This document shows positions 1 to 6,109 of a DNA stretch of 16,755 nt, piece after piece. The position numbers and the translations under genes were made by a program. The notes under the pieces were generated by a model that was not told the DNA's origin, searched no databases, and saw nothing but the letters and a program-made list of their open reading frames with translations. Each line of letters starts with the position of its first letter. Within the stretch, counting starts at the first letter, position 1. This DNA comes from DATBFX01 sp036558305 (GTDB taxonomy: Bacteria > Chloroflexota > Chloroflexia > Thermomicrobiales > UBA6265): assembly GCA_036558305.1 (NCBI GenBank), contig DATBFX010000193.1, forward strand, positions 1-16,755, read 5' to 3'.

Positions 1-120
1 GTCCGTCTGTCCGTCTGTCCGTCTGTCCGTCTGTCCGTCTGTCCGTCTGTCCGTCTGTCCGTCTGTCCGTCTGTCCGTCTGTCCGTCTGTCCGTCTGTCC
101 GTCTGTCCGTCTGTCCGCCT
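1..120. repeat. 8-bp tandem repeat (GTCCGTCT)n, left edge cut by window
   Basis: Fourteen perfect head-to-tail copies of GTCCGTCT fill bases 1-112, and a decayed fifteenth copy (GTCCGCCT) follows at 113-120. The array starts at the window edge, so its true length is unknown. It ends about 95 bases before the aquaporin start. The period is not a multiple of three, so a change in copy number would shift any reading frame crossing it. No gene that crosses it can be recognised here. It could lie in the upstream spacer of the aquaporin operon or in the tail of a gene outside the window. Confidence 0.95.
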
Positions 121-213
121 CCGTCTTGCGCCCCCGGAAGGTTGCTCCTACACTCCCGGCACGATGGGGAGCGGAGGAACTGACGCGCCACGAGGAGCAA
201 CGGAGGAGGGGCG

Positions 214-1023
214 GTGGACAACCGCGAGTGGGCGAAACTGATCATCGTCGAGTTTCTTGGACCGTTCGCGCTGGTCTTCATGGGGGTCGGCGCGATCATT
301 CAGACCCAGGGCGGGGATGTCGTCGCGATCGCGCTGGCCCACGGGCTCGGCATCGGGCTGATGATCGCCGCCGTCGGGCACATCAGCGGCGGGCTCTTCA
401 ACCCCGCGCTGACGATCGGGCTCTGGGCGGCGCGCCGGATGGACCAGAAGCGCGCCATCGTCTACATCGTCGCCGAATGCCTCGGCGCCCTGGCCGCGGC
501 CGGTTGTCTGACGCTCGTCTACCGCGACATCGACCGGAACGCGGTCAATCTCGGCGTCCCGGCCGTCGGGCACGGCATCCTCAACCCCGATTTCAACCTG
601 AGCGCCGGCAATGCCCTCGTCATGGAGATCATCCTGACTTTCTTCCTGATGTTCGTCGTCTTCGGCGTCGCCATCGACAGCCGGACCGGGGGACGGGCGA
701 TCGCCGGGCTGGCGATCGGGTTGACGATCACCATGGACGTCCTCGCCGGCGGTGCGGTCAGCGGCGCCGCGATGAACCCGGCGCGCTGGTTCGGCCCGGC
801 GATCGTGCAGGGCGACTTCACGGACTTCTGGATCTGGATCGTCGGCCCGATCGTCGGTGCGGTGGCCGCGGCCGTTCTCTACAACGACGTCCTGCTCGCC
901 GGCACCTTCCCTGGAAGTCCCGCCAGTGCCGACATCGACCCCGAACACCCGCAGGCCGTCGTCGAGGCTCAAGTCCGGCAGGAACCGGTGCGGTCGCGGC
1001 GGTCGCAGCGACGTGGGCGGTAA
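214..1023 (+). CDS. MIP-family aquaporin, TIP-like selectivity filter
   Basis: Membrane channel of the major intrinsic protein family, moving water or small neutral solutes across the cytoplasmic membrane. The 269-residue protein has the expected six hydrophobic segments and both half-helix NPA motifs: HISGGLFNPALTIG near residue 65 and SGAAMNPARWFGPA near residue 190. Aligned by eye with AqpZ, the aromatic/arginine filter reads His (ALAHGLG), Val (MDVLAGG), Ala (three before the second NPA Asn) and Arg (NPAR). This resembles plant TIP1-type channels more than AqpZ (Phe/His/Thr/Arg) or GlpF. The GTG start is chosen because GGAGGAGGG at 202-210 lies just upstream and the protein then begins at a normal aquaporin N-terminus. 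The C-terminal tail after residue 240 is charged and Arg-rich. Four bases separate its stop from the peptidase start, so the two are probably co-transcribed. The family is certain; the substrate is not. Confidence 0.93.
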   Translation: MDNREWAKLIIVEFLGPFALVFMGVGAIIQTQGGDVVAIALAHGLGIGLMIAAVGHISGGLFNPALTIGLWAARRMDQKRAIVYIVAECLGALAAAGCLTLVYRDIDRNAVNLGVPAVGHGILNPDFNLSAGNALVMEIILTFFLMFVVFGVAIDSRTGGRAIAGLAIGLTITMDVLAGGAVSGAAMNPARWFGPAIVQGDFTDFWIWIVGPIVGAVAAAVLYNDVLLAGTFPGSPASADIDPEHPQAVVEAQVRQEPVRSRRSQRRGR

Positions 1024-1027
1024 CCCG

Positions 1028-2215
1028 ATGGCGGACGGATTGACCGAAGCCCAGCGTCTCCGCCGGGAACTCGTCGCCGAAAAGCACGCGCAGGCGGTGG
1101 AGCTGCTCAACAAGTTCGGCATCGATTGCTGGTTGACCTTTGCCCGCGAGGGAAGCGACCTCTTGCTGCCGTTCGTGACCGGTGGCGAATACATCGTCGG
1201 CATCTCGGCCCTGATGCTCTTCGCGAACGGGCCGAGCGTGGCGATCGTGGCCGACTACGACGTCGGGCAAGTCGAAGGGATTTTCGATCGGGTCATCCCC
1301 TACTCCCTCGATTGGAAGGAACCGTTCCAAACCGTCCTGCGCGAGCGCAATCCGGCCGGTATCGGGCTCAATTACTCGCAACACGACCACGGCATGGACG
1401 GGTTGACGCACGGGCTTTACCTGGCCCTCGCCGCAGCGGTCGCGCCACTCGGGTTCGCCGATCGCCTCGTCTCGGCCGAGGCGATCGCGGCGACCGTCCG
1501 CGCCGTCAAGACCCCGGCCGAGGTCGAGCGGATGCGCCGCGCCTGCGAAATCACCCAGCGCATCTTCGACGACCTGACCGGGATGCTGAAACCGGGACTG
1601 ACCGAAGGAGAGATTGCCGACATCACCCGCGAGCGGATGCAGACCTACGAGGTCGGTCCCTCCTGGGACGCCTCCTTCTGCCCCGCAGTCTTTTCCACCA
1701 AATCCCGACCGGGACACGCACCGCCGGGGACGACCAAAATCGAGCGCGGCGACGGCGTTCGCCTCGACTTCGGGGTGATCTACGAGGGCTACGCCTCCGA
1801 CATGCAGCGCACCTGGTATCTGGCCAACCCGGGCGAAACCGAGGCCCCGGCGGAGATGCGCCACGCCTTCGAGACGGTGCGCGACGGCATCCTGATGGCC
1901 GCGGATCTCCTCAAACCGGGCGTGCGCGGATACGACGTCGACAAACCGGTCCGCCAGTTCATCGCGGATCGTGGCTACACCTTCACCCACGCCCTCGGTC
2001 ACCAGCTCGGGCGGATGGCCCACGACGGCGGGATGGTCCTCGGCCCCGACAACGCCCGCTACGGCGAGCGAGCGAAGGGCATCGTCGAAGCGGGTATGGT
2101 CTTCACGCTGGAACCGGTCGTGGCGAGCGCGATGATCGAGGACGACGTGGTGGTGACCGAGACCGGGTGCGAGTTCCTGGTACCGACGCAGCGGGAGATT
2201 TATGTGGTGTCGTGA
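1028..2215 (+). CDS. M24-family Xaa-Pro aminopeptidase/dipeptidase-like metallopeptidase
   Basis: Cytosolic pita-bread-fold metallopeptidase of family M24, which usually removes or splits residues next to proline using two divalent metal ions. The 395-residue length is typical. An N-terminal creatinase-like domain (about 1-160) precedes the catalytic domain. All five metal ligands can be placed: two Asp in LDFGVIYEGYASDMQRTW, His in THALGHQLG, Glu in FTLEPVV and Glu in MIEDDVVVT. The second half is therefore intact and probably active. The ATG at 1028 is used because the frame opens far upstream inside the aquaporin gene without homology; no strong Shine-Dalgarno is visible, consistent with translation coupled to the aquaporin gene four bases upstream. 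Members of this family include Xaa-Pro aminopeptidase, prolidase and creatinase-like enzymes, and the exact substrate cannot be read from sequence. Confidence 0.93.
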   Translation: MADGLTEAQRLRRELVAEKHAQAVELLNKFGIDCWLTFAREGSDLLLPFVTGGEYIVGISALMLFANGPSVAIVADYDVGQVEGIFDRVIPYSLDWKEPFQTVLRERNPAGIGLNYSQHDHGMDGLTHGLYLALAAAVAPLGFADRLVSAEAIAATVRAVKTPAEVERMRRACEITQRIFDDLTGMLKPGLTEGEIADITRERMQTYEVGPSWDASFCPAVFSTKSRPGHAPPGTTKIERGDGVRLDFGVIYEGYASDMQRTWYLANPGETEAPAEMRHAFETVRDGILMAADLLKPGVRGYDVDKPVRQFIADRGYTFTHALGHQLGRMAHDGGMVLGPDNARYGERAKGIVEAGMVFTLEPVVASAMIEDDVVVTETGCEFLVPTQREIYVVS

Positions 2216-2232
2216 TTGGGGTTGCGGCCCGT

Positions 2233-2350
2233 CCCGGCACTGAAGTACCGGGCTGAGGCGACGAAGCCCCCTCGGGGCTAGTCCGCCGGGATGCGCCGAG
2301 CTAGCCCCGAAAGGGGCTTCGTCGCCTCAGCCCCGGGTTTCAACCCTGGG
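2233..2350. repeat. Inverted pair of a palindromic dispersed-type repeat
   Basis: Two copies of a roughly 48-bp element face each other (about 2233-2281 and 2301-2350). The arms GGCTGAGGCGACGAAGCCCC (2251-2270) and GGGGCTTCGTCGCCTCAGCC (2313-2332) are reverse complements. Each copy contains two small hairpins of its own. The inner one is AGCCCC-CTC-GGGGCT (2265-2279) on the left and AGCCCC-GAAA-GGGGCT (2303-2318) on the right. The outer one is built on CCCGG..ACT-GAA-GT.CCGGG (2233-2252) on the left and CCCGGGTT..AACCCTGGG (2332-2350) on the right. The pair sits between two convergent genes and could end transcription both ways. It resembles REP/BIME-type intergenic repeats. The last codons of the minus-strand gene fall inside its right edge. 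Confidence 0.85.
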
Positions 2351-2804
2351 CATCCGCACGCGACCGAGACGAGCGCCGCGGCGCCGGTTTCCAACCCGCG
2401 CGGATCGAATCGCGGAACGATTCGTATTTATCTCCGCGCGCGACGGCGACGGCGACCGCCGGGGCAAAGACGCGGTCGTAGAACTCCTCGCCCATCCGCT
2501 CGACGACGTCGTGGTCGAAGGTATCGTCGGTTTGGAGTTCGCCACCGGCGCTCTTGAACTTGCCGTCGGTGCGCTCCGGCGGTTCGCCCTCCTGGCGGAT
2601 GCGCGTGCGCTCGCGGTCGTCCTTTTTCGTCCCGAAGCGGCGACCGGCGACGACCTTCGCCAGCCAGATCCCGTACCCCTTCGCCTCGTCGCCCGGTCGC
2701 CCCTCGTCGAGCGCCTTCAGCCGGTTCACCTCGGCGAAGACATCGAAGCGGCGGATCGGTCGTTTCGGCAGCGTCGTCGGTGTCTCCGTGACGTGCTCGG
2801 CCAT
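2340..2804 (-). CDS. Hypothetical protein, C-terminus overlapping repeats
   Basis: A 154-residue, charged, soluble protein that I do not recognise as a characterised family. It has no signal peptide or membrane segment. The central stretch KGYGIWLAKVVAGRRFG (about residues 42-58) and the downstream DDTFDHDVVERMGEEFYDRVF look like a real conserved core. The ATG at 2804 is preceded by GGAGG with six bases of spacing, which supports both the gene and the start. The C-terminal tail (about GWKPAP onward) is Arg/Ser-rich and is encoded by a small palindrome (2381-2401) and by the edge of the inverted repeat pair, whose TGA supplies the stop. The original C-terminus may have been shorter. It converges on the peptidase gene. 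Function unknown. Confidence 0.7.
   Translation of the reverse strand: MAEHVTETPTTLPKRPIRRFDVFAEVNRLKALDEGRPGDEAKGYGIWLAKVVAGRRFGTKKDDRERTRIRQEGEPPERTDGKFKSAGGELQTDDTFDHDVVERMGEEFYDRVFAPAVAVAVARGDKYESFRDSIRAGWKPAPRRSSRSRADAQG
2381..2401. repeat. Short palindrome inside coding tail
   Basis: GCGCCGGTTTCCAACCCGCG at 2381-2400 plus the next C forms an imperfect hairpin (GCGC-cGGTT-TCC-AACC-cGCGC). In the minus-strand gene it encodes the GWKPAP segment, a peptide commonly produced by REP-like GGTTGGAAACC repeats. A second perfect 7-bp dyad, CGAATCG-CGGAA-CGATTCG, follows at 2406-2424 and is probably ordinary coding sequence. Confidence 0.45.
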
Positions 2805-2949
2805 GCGTCACCTCCGGCCGAGGGTACGCAGAACGGTTGCCAGGGTGAGGGCAGACATTGGACACCGGACCGGAACATCGTGACAATTGGGGGCAGCCGA
2901 AGGGGTAGTCCCGCACGCCGTGCGCGAACCAGGTCCCGGAGTGATCTTC

Positions 2950-3165
2950 ATGACCCGGCCAGACGCTCATAACGACGAATCGGTTGATCGACGCCCCGAT
3001 CCGCCGAGCGGGAGCGATTGGTATTGGCTTCCGGCCCGGGGCGAATGGGTCCGCTGGGCCGAGATCGAGGACATCGTACGGGAAGAGCGGGCGCTCCGAT
3101 TCGCCGAAGCGATCGCCCAGGACGACCAGAGATACGCGTCGCGCGAGGATCCGACAAGATCTTGA
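2950..3165 (+). CDS. Small hypothetical protein, coupled to next gene
   Basis: A 71-residue polar protein that I do not recognise. It has a central aromatic patch, SDWYWLPARGEWVRWAEIED, followed by an acidic/basic helix-prone stretch (IVREERALRFAEAIAQDDQRY). The ATG at 2950 is preceded by GGAG with eight bases of spacing, so I prefer it to the in-frame ATG at 2887. Its stop overlaps the TTG start of the next gene in a TTGA arrangement, which suggests translational coupling and is the best evidence that it is expressed. It has no signal peptide or membrane segment. The product may be a small cytosolic partner of the downstream glycosyltransferase-like protein, but this is inference from position only. 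Confidence 0.5.
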   Translation: MTRPDAHNDESVDRRPDPPSGSDWYWLPARGEWVRWAEIEDIVREERALRFAEAIAQDDQRYASREDPTRS

Positions 3166-4187
3166 ACATCCCTCCGCAGGCAACCGCCAACGCCAACGGA
3201 TCGTCCAACAAAACTCAAGAGACCCTCCGCTTCGTCTTCTTCGGCGAGTCCATCGTCTCCGACTGGCACAACCCCGCCGCGACGACGGTACGCGCGGTCA
3301 TGCGGGCGCTCACGACAGCCGGGCACCAGGCCCTGTTCCTGGAAGAGCGCCGCAACCGGGCAACCGTCGAACTCTTGCAAGCACGCGGGTCCGCGCCGTT
3401 CCGGGCATTCGCCGAACGGTATCCGGATTTGCATCACCGGACCTATGAGCTGCCCGAGGGTCTTGAGCGAACCGTCTGGTTCGTGCGGCAGGTCTCGACC
3501 GCCGATGCCGTCGTCCTCATGGACGGCGCGCCGGCGGGTGTCTTCGACGAGGCGGCGAGGCTCGAGGCGCGCCACCTGATCCGGATCACCTGGTCGGCAA
3601 GGGGTGACGACGCGGATACCACCTGGGCGGACCTGCGCCTGATGCCCATCACGTCTGAGCCGCCGGCCGGAGTCATCGCCTACGGCCCGGCCGTCGAACG
3701 CCTGCCGTCGGACGCCGAAGTTAAGCGATCGGGCCTCGTGCTCCTGGCCTACGACGACGGCGAGGCCGCAAACGCCGCACGGGAAGCGCTCGCCGCCGAC
3801 ACGCCCGAATGCATCTCCGCCGGCGCGGTCGCGGGCACCGATTGGCCGTTCGTGCCGGAGATCGCGTTGCCCGAACGATATCGACGGGCGCGGCTCGCCG
3901 TCGTGGCCGGCGCGGGCGATGCACCGTTTGCCGCCGCGCGGGTCCTGCTCCCGGTCGCGTCCGGTTGCGAAACGATCGCGGTTCCCTGGTCGAACGCGTT
4001 TGGTGGTATCGCCGAAACGGTCGTTCGGGGATCGGCGGTGGCGGAACTGGGCGATCGGGTCGCGTCGTTATTGGACGCCGATCCGACCGCCTCACGGGTC
4101 GAATTGCCGGCCGGATACGACGCCGCGATCGTCGCCCGCCAACTCGTCGACGACGTCCGCCACGCGCGCCTGGTGCGCCTCTCCTGA
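3162..4187 (+). CDS. Glycosyltransferase-like protein (GT-B/CgeB-like)
   Basis: A 341-residue soluble protein resembling CgeB-type or GT-B glycosyltransferases. After a short polar leader it starts with LRFVFFGESIVSDWHNPAA, a first beta strand and loop typical of a nucleotide-sugar enzyme fold, followed by an AGHQALFLEERRNR segment (about residues 45-65). The C-terminal half has the pattern YRRARLAVVAGAGDAPFAAARVLLPVASGCETIAVPW, in which an array of carriers ends in a 'small-Gly-Cys' turn as in the donor-binding half of GT-B proteins. No catalytic residue can be assigned with certainty. The ORF opens at 3018 without homology. I choose TTG at 3162 because it forms TTGA with the preceding stop and no better start lies before the conserved strand. 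No membrane segment is seen. A non-enzymatic family member is possible. Confidence 0.6.
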   Translation: MNIPPQATANANGSSNKTQETLRFVFFGESIVSDWHNPAATTVRAVMRALTTAGHQALFLEERRNRATVELLQARGSAPFRAFAERYPDLHHRTYELPEGLERTVWFVRQVSTADAVVLMDGAPAGVFDEAARLEARHLIRITWSARGDDADTTWADLRLMPITSEPPAGVIAYGPAVERLPSDAEVKRSGLVLLAYDDGEAANAAREALAADTPECISAGAVAGTDWPFVPEIALPERYRRARLAVVAGAGDAPFAAARVLLPVASGCETIAVPWSNAFGGIAETVVRGSAVAELGDRVASLLDADPTASRVELPAGYDAAIVARQLVDDVRHARLVRLS

Positions 4188-4201
4188 GCCGGCGCGATTC
4201 T

Positions 4202-4217
4202 TAGGCAATCCTGCCTA
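4202..4217. promoter_or_regulatory. 16-bp dyad, candidate operator for propeller gene 1
   Basis: TAGGCA-ATCC-TGCCTA is a perfect 6-bp inverted repeat around four bases. The same element, TAGGCA-GTCT-TGCTTA, occurs at 5783-5798 before the paralogous gene, at almost the same distance from its start codon (332 versus 327 bases). It begins 15 bases after the stop of the upstream gene. The shape fits a dimeric regulator site. There is superficial likeness to DtxR/IdeR boxes, but the spacing is one base short, so no regulator family is assigned. Confidence 0.55.
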
Positions 4218-4533
4218 GATTCACCCCGCAGTCCCATCGCCGCAAATCGGCAAGGCTCGCGATGCGTCGGTCGCCGGGACGACCTACGATGGTCGTGTGG
4301 TCAGCGGAACGGTTTGACGGTCGGCCCAACGCCCACCGGCGGCCCGAATGGATCGGGCATCGAGGCGCCCAGCGGAACGCACGCCCGCACCCGCGCCTCC
4401 TCCACACGGGCGAACGGCCGGCCGGGCGACCGGCCGGCGACCACACGCCGCCATCGAGGGCGGAACCGCGGTCTCGTTTTTCCGGCGCCCGCGGCGACAG
4501 CGGGTGCGGTGCGACGCGAGGAGGTCCGGGTTC
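4218..4533 (+). other. Untranslated leader of propeller gene 1
   Basis: This stretch has no supported gene. It is related to the leader of the second propeller gene (5799-6109): shared words include ATCGGCAAG, CGCGATGCGT, GTGGTCAGCGGA, GAGGCGCC and AGCGGAACGCACGCCCGC, in the same order. Indels change the reading frame between the two copies, so the conservation is not protein coding. It ends in AGGAGG at 4519-4524, nine bases before the ATG. It may contain the promoter and a structured 5' UTR; I could not identify a known riboswitch or -35/-10 pair. Confidence 0.6.
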
Positions 4534-5661
4534 ATGAAGGATGCGGTCGTCGGTGGGTATCGCCGCGCCCGGCGGGGCGTGGTCGTGGCCGGGATGGCGG
4601 TTGCCCTGCTGGGCGTCGCCGCCGGAGGCGCCCTCGCCAGCGGAGGAACCTACGGCAAGGCGGACAAGGTCGGCGGCGGCGACCACGAATTCCACTACAG
4701 CACCTACGCCATCACCGTCGGCGACTACGTCTACCAGTACGCCAACGGCAAGGACGGCTGGGCCTACTACACCTACTACGACGGCAATGCCTGGTCCGAT
4801 TGGATCAGTTGGCCGGACCAGCAACCGGCCAAGGTGAAGTACGATCCGGCGCCGGTCGAGTACCACGACAACAACTACGTCTTCTACACGGGCGAGGACG
4901 GCCACATCTACCACCTCTGGGGCGAGGCCGGCGTCGAACCCTGGAACTGGGAAGACCTCTCCGGCGACTTCGCGTTCAAATACGCCCCGTACGCCAACGA
5001 GAATGGCGACTATCTCTACCTCTACGGCGTCAGCAAGGAAGGTTACGTCTACTCCAAGCAGTACGACGGCAGCCAGTGGTCCGATTGGGCGAACGTCAGC
5101 GGCGAGACGTATTCGGCCTACGAGCCCTACTCGGTCGAGTACGGCGGCTACGAGAACGTCTTCTGGACCAGCGACGACGGCAAGGTCTATTGGAACCGCT
5201 ACGACGGCAAGAAGTGGACCGGCGTGAAAGAACTGCCGTACGCCGACTACGAGTACGAGTTCAAGTACGCCCCGTACGCGGTCGAATACGCGCCCGAGAA
5301 GAGTCTCTACGCCTACGCCGTGAGCAAGGACGGCGAGCCGTCCTGGAACGTCTTCGACGGCAAGAAGTGGACCGGCTGGAAACCCTACAAGGGGCTCGAC
5401 GCCAAGGTCAAGTACCAACCGAACGCCTACGTCTACGACGACGTCCAGCACCTCGTCTTCACCGGCGCCGACGGCCACGCCTACTACACCGAATACGCCG
5501 GCAAGTGGAGCGACGACTGGCAGGACCTCGGCGCCAACTACAACTACGACCCCTACCAGTACAGCTACGGCGACAAGGTCTACCTGACCTACACCGGCAA
5601 AGACAGCTACGCCTACTACAAGCCGTACGAGGCCGGTAGCGACGACGACAGCGGTTACTAG
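4534..5661 (+). CDS. Secreted Tyr-rich seven-bladed beta-propeller, copy 1
   Basis: A 375-residue exported protein. Residues 1-35 form a signal peptide (basic YRRARR, hydrophobic core, cleavage after GGALA). The mature part consists of about 46-residue units of the form 'tyrosine-rich strands, kDGxxYY, yDGxxWsdW'. Six full units can be counted (WSDW, WNWE, WSDW, WTGV, WTGW, DDWQDLG), followed by an incomplete seventh at the C-terminus. The N-terminal TYGKADKV could supply the missing strand, as in the ring closure of seven-bladed propellers. The DG/W pattern matches PLL/tectonin/fucolectin-type sugar-binding propellers, but binding sites are unproven. By my count about 58 residues are Tyr (some 15%) and the mature part has no Cys. 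It ends in a short acidic tail, DDDSGY. The ATG at 4534 has AGGAGG nine bases upstream, and its paralogue starts at the equivalent residue. The protein is probably extracellular or surface-attached. Confidence 0.85.
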   Translation: MKDAVVGGYRRARRGVVVAGMAVALLGVAAGGALASGGTYGKADKVGGGDHEFHYSTYAITVGDYVYQYANGKDGWAYYTYYDGNAWSDWISWPDQQPAKVKYDPAPVEYHDNNYVFYTGEDGHIYHLWGEAGVEPWNWEDLSGDFAFKYAPYANENGDYLYLYGVSKEGYVYSKQYDGSQWSDWANVSGETYSAYEPYSVEYGGYENVFWTSDDGKVYWNRYDGKKWTGVKELPYADYEYEFKYAPYAVEYAPEKSLYAYAVSKDGEPSWNVFDGKKWTGWKPYKGLDAKVKYQPNAYVYDDVQHLVFTGADGHAYYTEYAGKWSDDWQDLGANYNYDPYQYSYGDKVYLTYTGKDSYAYYKPYEAGSDDDSGY

Positions 5662-5680
5662 CCGGTCCCGGCTTCGGGGT

Positions 5681-5695
5681 CCAGCCTAGGGCTGG
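5681..5695 (+). terminator. Perfect 6-bp hairpin after propeller gene 1
   Basis: CCAGCC-TAG-GGCTGG lies 19 bases after the stop codon of propeller gene 1. It has no following T-run. It may act with the stronger hairpin at 5718-5767. Confidence 0.35.
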
Positions 5696-5717
5696 TTCAC
5701 CCGATCGCGCAAACGTT

Positions 5718-5767
5718 GCGAACGCGAACGGCGGCGGGGGTGTGCCCTCGCCGCCGTTCGCGTTCGC
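5718..5767 (+). terminator. 23-bp stem hairpin between the propeller genes
   Basis: Bases 5718-5740 and 5745-5767 pair over 23 positions with one mismatch around a TGTG loop. The stem is almost entirely GC-rich (GCGAACGCGAACGGCGG on the left). It stands between the stop of propeller gene 1 and the dyad of gene 2, so it probably isolates two transcription units. There is no T-run after it, so this would be an atypical intrinsic terminator or an RNA-stabilising structure. Confidence 0.6.
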
Positions 5768-5782
5768 CTCGGCAATGCCGGC

Positions 5783-5798
5783 TAGGCAGTCTTGCTTA
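5783..5798. promoter_or_regulatory. 16-bp dyad, candidate operator for propeller gene 2
   Basis: TAGGCA-GTCT-TGCTTA, an inverted repeat with one mismatch, is the counterpart of the perfect dyad at 4202-4217. The four central bases differ between the two copies while the half-sites are kept, as expected for a protein binding site. It begins 15 bases after the large hairpin. Confidence 0.55.
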
Positions 5799-6109
5799 AG
5801 CGGTCCGGGGCGGCACCCGCGGCAAAATCGGCAAGCTTCGCGATGCGTTACCGGCGTCTGCTCCCTACAATGGAAGCGTGGTCAGCGGATCGGTGGGGAA
5901 TCGCCCCGAAGCCCAACGGTAGCCCGATCGAATCGGACAGCGAGGCGCCAAGCGGAACGCACGCCCGCGGACGCGCCTCACCCCGACCGGCAAACGGGCA
6001 ATTCTCAACCGACCGACGACCATGGCCCCGCCCGTTCGGGTGGGATGGTCGGTTTGTCGTCCGGCGCCACAGGTCACGGGGTCGGTACGCTTCGAGGAGG
6101 TTCGGCACG
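5799..6109 (+). other. Untranslated leader of propeller gene 2
   Basis: No supported gene lies here. The stretch is the homologue of 4218-4533, with conserved blocks such as AATCGGCAAG, CGCGATGCGTTACCGGCG, GTGGTCAGCGGA and AGCGGAACGCACGCCCGC. Together with the dyad it forms a duplicated upstream unit. AGGAGG at 6095-6100 is the ribosome binding site, nine bases before the ATG, exactly as in the first copy. The in-frame extension to 5792 is rejected because the matching part of the other leader is in a different frame. Confidence 0.6.

Noticed and set aside
4202..4217. Assignment of the dyad to DtxR/IdeR
   Set aside because: The half-sites are similar to TTAGG/CCTAA, but the spacing is one base shorter than the 19-bp box and no regulator gene is in the window.
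4230..4300. c-di-GMP-I (GEMM) riboswitch suggested by GGCAAG and CCTACGATGG words in both leaders
   Set aside because: The GAAA tetraloop, the GACGCAAAGCC-like core and its pairing are missing. The words alone are not enough.
4561..4640. Tat signal peptide in the propeller proteins (YRRARRG)
   Set aside because: The consensus S/T-RR-x-F-L-K is not met. A Sec signal peptide with a basic n-region is the simpler reading.
4201..5478. Long antisense frame opposite propeller gene 1, valine/leucine-rich
   Set aside because: TAC codons read backwards give GTA/GTC-type Val codons, so any Tyr-rich gene produces a hydrophobic antisense frame. No start signal or homology is seen.
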